From: Actinoallomurus sp963850195
GTDB taxonomy: Bacteria; Actinomycetota; Actinomycetes; Streptosporangiales; Streptosporangiaceae
DNA length: 64,000 nt
Direction: 5' to 3'
Assembly (NCBI GenBank): GCA_963850195.1
Contig: CAWKKD010000001.1
Location: forward strand, 323,743 to 387,742
Position numbers and translations under genes: made by a program. How positions within the stretch are numbered: the stretch's first letter is position 1; each line of letters begins with the position of its first letter. Below the pieces are notes generated by a model. The model did no database searches, was not told the DNA's origin, and saw only the letters and a list, made by a program, of their open reading frames with translations. Shown here piece after piece: positions 59,871 to 64,000 of the stretch.

Positions 59871-60186
59871 CGAAATCGAAGTCTCAGTGCAGATGCCCAC
59901 CGAGACCACCGACGACGGCCGGCTGATGGTCATCGTTCGTGTTATGAAGGGTGATCTCCGGCCGGAGTGCAGGCTGGACCGGATCCGGGAGGCGGACGGC
60001 ACGGAACGCCCGGTCGACCTGACGGTGCGGCGAATGTGGCTGTACACCCGCGAGGTCGATCTGATCGGGCCGTCCTACTCGGGAAGGCTCGAACTCTCCG
60101 GGGACGCCGCCGGGGAGCTCGTGCCGGGTTGTTTCCTCCTTCGCAAAGAAGAGAGCGATCCGGGTTATCAAACCGATGGGCGATAG
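59863..60186 (+). CDS. 107-residue protein resembling a translational-GTPase domain II beta-barrel
   Basis: Starts at GTG 59863, overlapping the previous stop. The segment LMVIVRVMKGDLRPECRLDR, then a charged turn, LTVRRMWLYTREVDLIGPSY and LELSGDAAGELVPGCFLL follows the strand and glycine pattern of EF-Tu/IF2 domain II (output G-x-L, ..., GD-x-x-G, ..., G-x-x-L). No GTPase domain is attached. Comparable small proteins occur near WXG and polymorphic-toxin genes in actinobacteria, so an immunity or chaperone role is possible. This is a fold guess by eye. Confidence 0.55.
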   Translation: MDSEIEVSVQMPTETTDDGRLMVIVRVMKGDLRPECRLDRIREADGTERPVDLTVRRMWLYTREVDLIGPSYSGRLELSGDAAGELVPGCFLLRKEESDPGYQTDGR

Positions 60187-60191
60187 CTGGA

Positions 60192-60638
60192 ATGAAGATA
60201 CGAGCGGACGCCGTCGCCGGCCTGCATGGAATCGCATCCAGGATCGGTACGACCGCCTCGCCCATGCGCACCACCGTGTCGGCCTTGAACGGCAAGGTCA
60301 ACACGCTCGTACATGACGCCAGCTGGAACGGAGTCGCCGCATCCAACTTCCGCGGCGCCTGGGAACGGGACTCCATCGCGATCGGAGCCCTCGCCAATAT
60401 CATCTCGGATGTTGACCGGAGGTCTTCGAATCCATCAACGCGAGCAGAGGATAGTTCACGCCATCACCGACCGCAGTTGGCCCAGACCTTCCGAAGGTGC
60501 AGGACGCTGCGGGACTATCGACTCTCCTTCATGACTACTACTACCTGCCTGAGGAACGGGTGCGCAGAAAGTTCGATCAGAAGCGAGCGGTATTCGACAA
60601 GTGCTATCGGGAAGTCAGATATAACCGGAAGCGTATAG
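60192..60638 (+). CDS. WXG100-family protein with a disrupted C-terminus
   Basis: The first 75 residues fit a WXG100/ESAT-6-like helical hairpin: ADAVAGLHGIASRIGTTASP, LNGKVNTLVHDASWNGVAAS (WNG turn) and FRGAWERDSIAIGALANIIS. After SDVD the frame becomes an arginine/serine/threonine-rich shadow to 60638, while the natural continuation (VFESIN) sits in another frame and soon stops at TAG. I infer a frameshift or deletion near 60420. It lies six bases after the 107-residue gene, so the two were probably one operon of a type VII effector locus. Confidence 0.5.
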   Translation: MKIRADAVAGLHGIASRIGTTASPMRTTVSALNGKVNTLVHDASWNGVAASNFRGAWERDSIAIGALANIISDVDRRSSNPSTRAEDSSRHHRPQLAQTFRRCRTLRDYRLSFMTTTTCLRNGCAESSIRSERYSTSAIGKSDITGSV

Positions 60639-60697
60639 GTGATTCAAAGATCGAGATCGGAACAATGAAAAACATGTGGCATGGACTATTTGGATAA
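60497..60697 (+). CDS. Small basic protein of unknown function
   Basis: GTG 60497 to TAA 60697, 66 residues (GLSTLLHDYYYLPEERVRRK, FDQKRAVFDKCYREVRYNRK). Highly charged and helical, with no known domain. The frame is open further upstream, so it may be the C-terminal part of the gene whose start was lost with the WXG100 disruption. Its end overlaps the ATG of the next membrane-protein gene by 17 bases, indicating coupled translation. Confidence 0.45.
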   Translation: MQDAAGLSTLLHDYYYLPEERVRRKFDQKRAVFDKCYREVRYNRKRIGDSKIEIGTMKNMWHGLFG

Positions 60698-61352
60698 CGG
60701 ATGTCCACCCCATCCGCCGTCGGATTCCGCAGATGCCGGAACTCATGAGGACGGTCAGCTTCGCGTATCGCAACACCGTAACCAGCTGGCAACCCATTGG
60801 GTGTACTTCATCGATGAGCTTAAAGGCAAGCGCCAGTTCGCGAAACGCAAGGTCCTTGTTCATCGCTACCAGATGGAACGCGGAACGCCGGAGATAAAAA
60901 TCATCGGCCGCACGTGGCTAACCCGTGGCCCGGCCTACTGGGGGCGTCGGATCGCGTGGTCCAGTATTTGGATGCTAGTCGCCTTTATGGGTGTTGGATT
61001 TGCTATAACTGCGACAGTTAAGCTGCTTATGTCCCCACTGCCACTTACTGCTGAAATCTCAATAGCGGTCGTTTGGTGGCTATCGTCTGTTCCGGCCTTC
61101 GTCTTCCCTTGGCGGCGGCTAGCGGTGTTTCCGTTTGGTGAAAACGCTGGGTCGCCATTCGTCTTCCCTGGCGCGTTGCTGGCTCCGCTATTCGTTCTAT
61201 TCTTGCCTGTTCTCGCCGGTATGTGTTCGGCCATCTTTTTGTCGACGTTGCGGCGGAACTTCCCCGGCGAAGCCGCTGCCCGCGAGGCGTACGACGCCCA
61301 CCAAGAGCACATTCGCTCTCGCCGCAGGCCGTCCCGTAAACGCCGTCAGTGA
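60681..61352 (+). CDS. Membrane protein of the WXG locus
   Basis: A 223-residue protein. A hydrophilic N-terminal domain (about 1-85: HWVYFIDELKGKRQFAKRKV and PEIKIIGRTWLTRGPAYWGR) is followed by three hydrophobic helices (IWMLVAFMGVGFAITATVKL, ISIAVVWWLSSVPAFVFPWR and LLAPLFVLFLPVLAGMCSAI) and a strongly basic tail (RSRRRPSRKRRQ). Codon use is AT-richer than in the surrounding housekeeping genes. No family is recognised. Position after WXG-type genes suggests an effector-locus accessory or immunity protein. Confidence 0.6.
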   Translation: MDYLDNGCPPHPPSDSADAGTHEDGQLRVSQHRNQLATHWVYFIDELKGKRQFAKRKVLVHRYQMERGTPEIKIIGRTWLTRGPAYWGRRIAWSSIWMLVAFMGVGFAITATVKLLMSPLPLTAEISIAVVWWLSSVPAFVFPWRRLAVFPFGENAGSPFVFPGALLAPLFVLFLPVLAGMCSAIFLSTLRRNFPGEAAAREAYDAHQEHIRSRRRPSRKRRQ

Positions 61353-61520
61353 CAGTCACCTAAAGCGCGTTTACGGGGAAGCCGAGGGCGTAATCGGCCG
61401 CGCCGGTCGCAGCGGCCGCCTTCTTGGGTCCGAGAGCAGCCGCGGCGCGGCCCTCGGGCATGAGTTAGATCCGTCAGGCCGTCGGAGCGTCACTTCCGCT
61501 TGAAACCAGGCGCTCCAGGC

Positions 61521-63482
61521 TCAGGAATTGCCGGTGCAGTGCTCGGCGCCTGGTACAGGGCTTCGGCCAGCGATGTTCGTCGCCTTGAGCAGGTCGGCGA
61601 GGAATTCCTGCGTCTGAGGGTCGACCGCATAGATCACGGTTCCGACCATGCCGCGGGTAAGTAGCACCTTGTAGATGTTGCGGATGTGCCGCGCGTACTG
61701 CAGGTCGGTGACCGACCGTCGTTTGAAGTCGGGGTCCTTGTTGGCCTCCCGCACCGGGATCAGGCGGCCGTTGCGTGCGACCAGATCGGGGCCGATGATG
61801 ACGCCGGACCAGTCGTACTCGAAGCCCTGCGCAGTGTAGACGCATCCGACCTGCTCGAAGCCACCGTCGAAGGTCGCCCACAGGGCGCTGGGCGGTGCGT
61901 CCCCGACGGCCCGCTCGCCTTTGACATTCCACGGTTTGGCCCAGTCGTCGATGCGCACGTCGTTCACAAGGGCCCCGCCTCGAGAGTCACTCCACGGCCA
62001 GCAGAAACCGGCCGAGATCCGAGCGGAGTGACCTTCCTTGAGCTTGTCCCTAAGGAAACTCTCCAGCTCACCCGGGGATTGGGCGAGCCGTACCTCGAAC
62101 TGGTCATCGCCGGTCCATTGTTCGGGACCATCGGGGGTGAGGCCGAGTAGGTTGAGCACCCAGTTCTCGTACTTGCGGCTGCCGCCACACCGGAATTGGC
62201 CGTCGAGCGGTACGTGGTGCACCCGGAATCCCAACGCGGAAGCGTGGGACTTGATGGCCTCGACCGTACCGATCTCGTTCGGTTTCACGACCTGGTGCTC
62301 GTCGAGCAGGAAGACCGGAACGCGCGCGGCGGCGATGAGTTCGTCGACCTGACGGCGTCCGGTCCGTTGCGTCGCCTTCGTGTAGCGGTTCTCGGAGGTC
62401 TCCCTGATCCGGTGCGCCTCGTCGCAGATGAGCACGTCGATGTCGTTCTTCTCGACATCCATGAAGCTGTTGAAGTACTTGAAGAGGCCCTGGAGGCTGG
62501 ACGAGCCCTTGCCCACGTGGCGACGCATCGTCTGGGTGAAGGAACGGGAGCCGGTGGCGTGCAGGGTGGTGTATCCGCGGTCCGCGAGACTACCTAGCAG
62601 CGAGATCGCGATGACGCTCTTGCCGCTTCCCGGACCGCCTGTGACGATCACGACCTCCTTGATATCGGACTGCTTGGCCTTACGCACCGTGTGCTGTACG
62701 AGGTCGAATGCCAGCTGCTGTTCGGCGAGAAGAGTGAACCGCTCTTGGCCTTTGATCACGTTGGCTGCGTGGTTGAGCAATTGCTTCGACGGCCGTATGG
62801 CGCTGTCAAGGAACCGGTCGCCGGCGGCGGCTCCGCTTTCCGGAGCAAACTGCGCGCGCAGGTACTCAAGGAGTGCGCCGCGTCGTGTCTTGGTGAAAAG
62901 CCTGGTGCGTTCGGTGGTGGCGAGTTCGAAGAGGTCCTGGACCGCAAGATCGGTCGCGTTGTGAAGGTAGGCCAGCCCTCTCACGGCGTCCGGCCGTCCG
63001 ACTAACGCGCCGACGTTGTCGGCGATGTAGTCGCAGTACTTCTGGACTTGCACCAACGGATGTTGGTTCGGCCTGTTGAGGCCGTCCACCAGAACGAGCT
63101 GCTCATCGTCCTCGTACAGCTCGGCGTTGCTCCACTGTTTGAGTTCGACGACGACGTAGGTGTCCTCGCCGGTCCGGGCATCGACTCCCGCCAGTACGAC
63201 GTCCGCGCGCTTGCCGCTCATCGGAATCTTGTACTCGATGAGCATCTCGACCTTGCCGAGACCGGCGTCGACGAGGTCCCGTGCCAAAACCGGCAGGCTT
63301 CGCTGCCAGGACTTCTTCTCGGAGGCGTTTGGTGATATCCCCATGGTCGCACGCAGATGGTCCGTGAGAATTCCGGCGATCCGCCGTTCCACCTGCGAAC
63401 CTGCCAGACCCTCAGCGGACACCCGATACGCCGTCACGAACTTCCCCCAGGCAGCACGAAGAACTCGTGCGGGTGGGGGCAT
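61521..63482 (-). CDS. PD-(D/E)XK nuclease fused to a DUF2075 superfamily-1 helicase
   Basis: A 653-residue protein. The N-terminal nuclease has E83 in EMLIEYKIPMS, D94 in KRADVVLAG and E113-x-K115 in VVVELKQW, a complete PD-(D/E)XK set. The DUF2075 helicase part has Walker A TGGPGSGKSVIAIS (about residue 290), Walker B DVLICDEAHRI, the sensor VFLLDEHQVVKPNEIG and a late SF1 motif VYTAQGFEYDWSGVIIGPDL. The C-terminal motif VLLTRGMVGTVIYAVD is typical of DUF2075. Such proteins are found in defence islands; here the location near Wadjet and mobile remnants supports an anti-phage or anti-plasmid role. It stands alone; no methylase is adjacent. Confidence 0.82.
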   Translation of the reverse strand: MPPPARVLRAAWGKFVTAYRVSAEGLAGSQVERRIAGILTDHLRATMGISPNASEKKSWQRSLPVLARDLVDAGLGKVEMLIEYKIPMSGKRADVVLAGVDARTGEDTYVVVELKQWSNAELYEDDEQLVLVDGLNRPNQHPLVQVQKYCDYIADNVGALVGRPDAVRGLAYLHNATDLAVQDLFELATTERTRLFTKTRRGALLEYLRAQFAPESGAAAGDRFLDSAIRPSKQLLNHAANVIKGQERFTLLAEQQLAFDLVQHTVRKAKQSDIKEVVIVTGGPGSGKSVIAISLLGSLADRGYTTLHATGSRSFTQTMRRHVGKGSSSLQGLFKYFNSFMDVEKNDIDVLICDEAHRIRETSENRYTKATQRTGRRQVDELIAAARVPVFLLDEHQVVKPNEIGTVEAIKSHASALGFRVHHVPLDGQFRCGGSRKYENWVLNLLGLTPDGPEQWTGDDQFEVRLAQSPGELESFLRDKLKEGHSARISAGFCWPWSDSRGGALVNDVRIDDWAKPWNVKGERAVGDAPPSALWATFDGGFEQVGCVYTAQGFEYDWSGVIIGPDLVARNGRLIPVREANKDPDFKRRSVTDLQYARHIRNIYKVLLTRGMVGTVIYAVDPQTQEFLADLLKATNIAGRSPVPGAEHCTGNS

Positions 63483-63939
63483 GTCCGTGATCAGAGCTGA
63501 TCAGCGGAAGCCCGTCGGGCCGCATTACTGATGAGCGGACAGACTACATTCGATCAACGACTGTTTCTGACGATTCCTGTTGGTTCAGAAAGGTGCGTGA
63601 AGCGAACGGGCTCGCGGAGGGAGCGTTGGGCTCCGTCGAGGTGGTGCGGGAGAGCCGTGCTGGGGTCAAACCGGACCGCGCCGCCGTCCAGGTCTCCGGC
63701 GTCATGCCCCGGCGCAACCAGAGTCCCTAGTGGTCGATAGTGAGTGTCGTGATGGGCCTAGGCAGGGAGCCTTGCGGCGGCAGGAGACCGCCTCCTCGAC
63801 GCGAGGAGTCTTGAGGCCTCCGGTGAACCCCAGGCGAGCACGCCTGGCGGCAACGGAGCTCGACGAGTTCATCCCCCGAGACACGGTGATGCCTTCTCGC
63901 CGCCAGCGTGATCATGTCACGGAAGTGCTCGCTCATCGG
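63483..63939. other. No supported gene
   Basis: About 450 bases with only weak frames. One plus-strand frame ends in GVMPRRNQSP at 63728 and looks like the tail of something lost. A 69-residue minus-strand frame (63727-63936) is arginine-rich and lacks a ribosome site. I see no repeat, RNA gene or terminator that I can support. Confidence 0.4.
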
Positions 63940-64000
63940 CTACTCGCCGAGGGCCAGCAGCGGGTCCAGGAGTCGAAAAGCGGTCGCGGAGAGGAGGCGA
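63940..64000 (-). CDS. C-terminal end of a gene entering from the right edge
   Basis: The last 19 codons before TAG 63942-63940 read RLLSATAFRLLDPLLALGE. Only the tail is visible, so family and even reality are uncertain; the leucine-rich helical pattern looks protein-like. Confidence 0.3.
   Translation of the reverse strand, partial: RLLSATAFRLLDPLLALGE

Noticed and set aside
61353..61520. 33-residue minus-strand frame (alanine-rich, ends in FPVNAL)
   Set aside because: No ribosome site, low complexity, and it lies between convergent genes where GC-rich open frames are expected by chance.
1..64000. CRISPR arrays, tRNA or rRNA genes
   Set aside because: No regularly spaced direct repeats and no cloverleaf- or rRNA-like sequence were recognised on either strand.

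Overview
This is a high-GC actinomycete chromosome segment. The evidence is strongly G/C-biased third codon positions, a Streptomyces-type hopanoid operon, a DUF2637 gene, a type II (TIGR02677-02680) Wadjet system and WXG100-type proteins. A Streptosporangiales/Thermomonosporaceae-like genome would fit, but no 16S gene is present and the genus cannot be fixed from the sequence.

Region 1 (1-10,900) is mostly housekeeping. It holds the N-terminus of a CHASE3-type sensor kinase, an ArsP-type permease, and cobalamin-independent methionine synthase metE behind a cobalamin riboswitch. A polytopic glycosyltransferase-like membrane protein, an acyltransferase-3 protein and a translationally coupled glycerol operon (glpK, glpA-like, glpB-like) follow. 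Region 2 (10,899-21,300) is a complete hopanoid operon reading leftward: hpnC, hpnD, hpnE, polyprenyl synthase, shc, an hpnG-ispH gene fusion, and hpnH. Beside it are a polysaccharide deacetylase and a divergent MGDG-synthase-like glycosyltransferase. Region 3 (21,200-27,100) carries a DMT transporter that looks like two genes fused, an SDR with an extra internal segment, two small secreted proteins with strong terminators, an NTF2-like protein, and a GntR/MFS divergent pair.

Region 4 (27,111-40,518, possibly to 42,441) is a compact biosynthetic cluster on the minus strand: MFS exporter, stand-alone TubC_N-condensation protein, a 22-residue peptide gene, a JmjC/cupin oxygenase, a KS-AT-ACP polyketide synthase and an aminotransferase-luciferase-like monooxygenase-C-A-PCP synthetase. 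KS-AT-ACP followed by AMT-MOX is known logic for making a 3-amino-2-hydroxy-acyl unit. The tiny peptide gene with a strong ribosome site, placed directly before the oxygenase and followed by a perfect 12-bp hairpin, is the most unusual element in the window. It could be a ribosomal peptide substrate of a hybrid pathway, or a regulatory leader.

Region 5 (42,500-64,000) is an accessory island. It contains a sigma-factor fragment, an exporter, a GNAT, a truncated ATPase gene abutting jetD, and a full Wadjet anti-plasmid operon (jetA-jetB-jetC-jetD). Further right are a SEC-C protein, a frameshifted DUF2637 gene, internally deleted transposases, a phage-gene fragment, a large WXG100-like effector candidate with a good promoter, small WXG-associated proteins, and a PD-(D/E)XK nuclease-DUF2075 helicase likely to be a second defence gene. 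Gene decay and lower GC mark this part as recently rearranged. No tRNA, rRNA or CRISPR array was seen.
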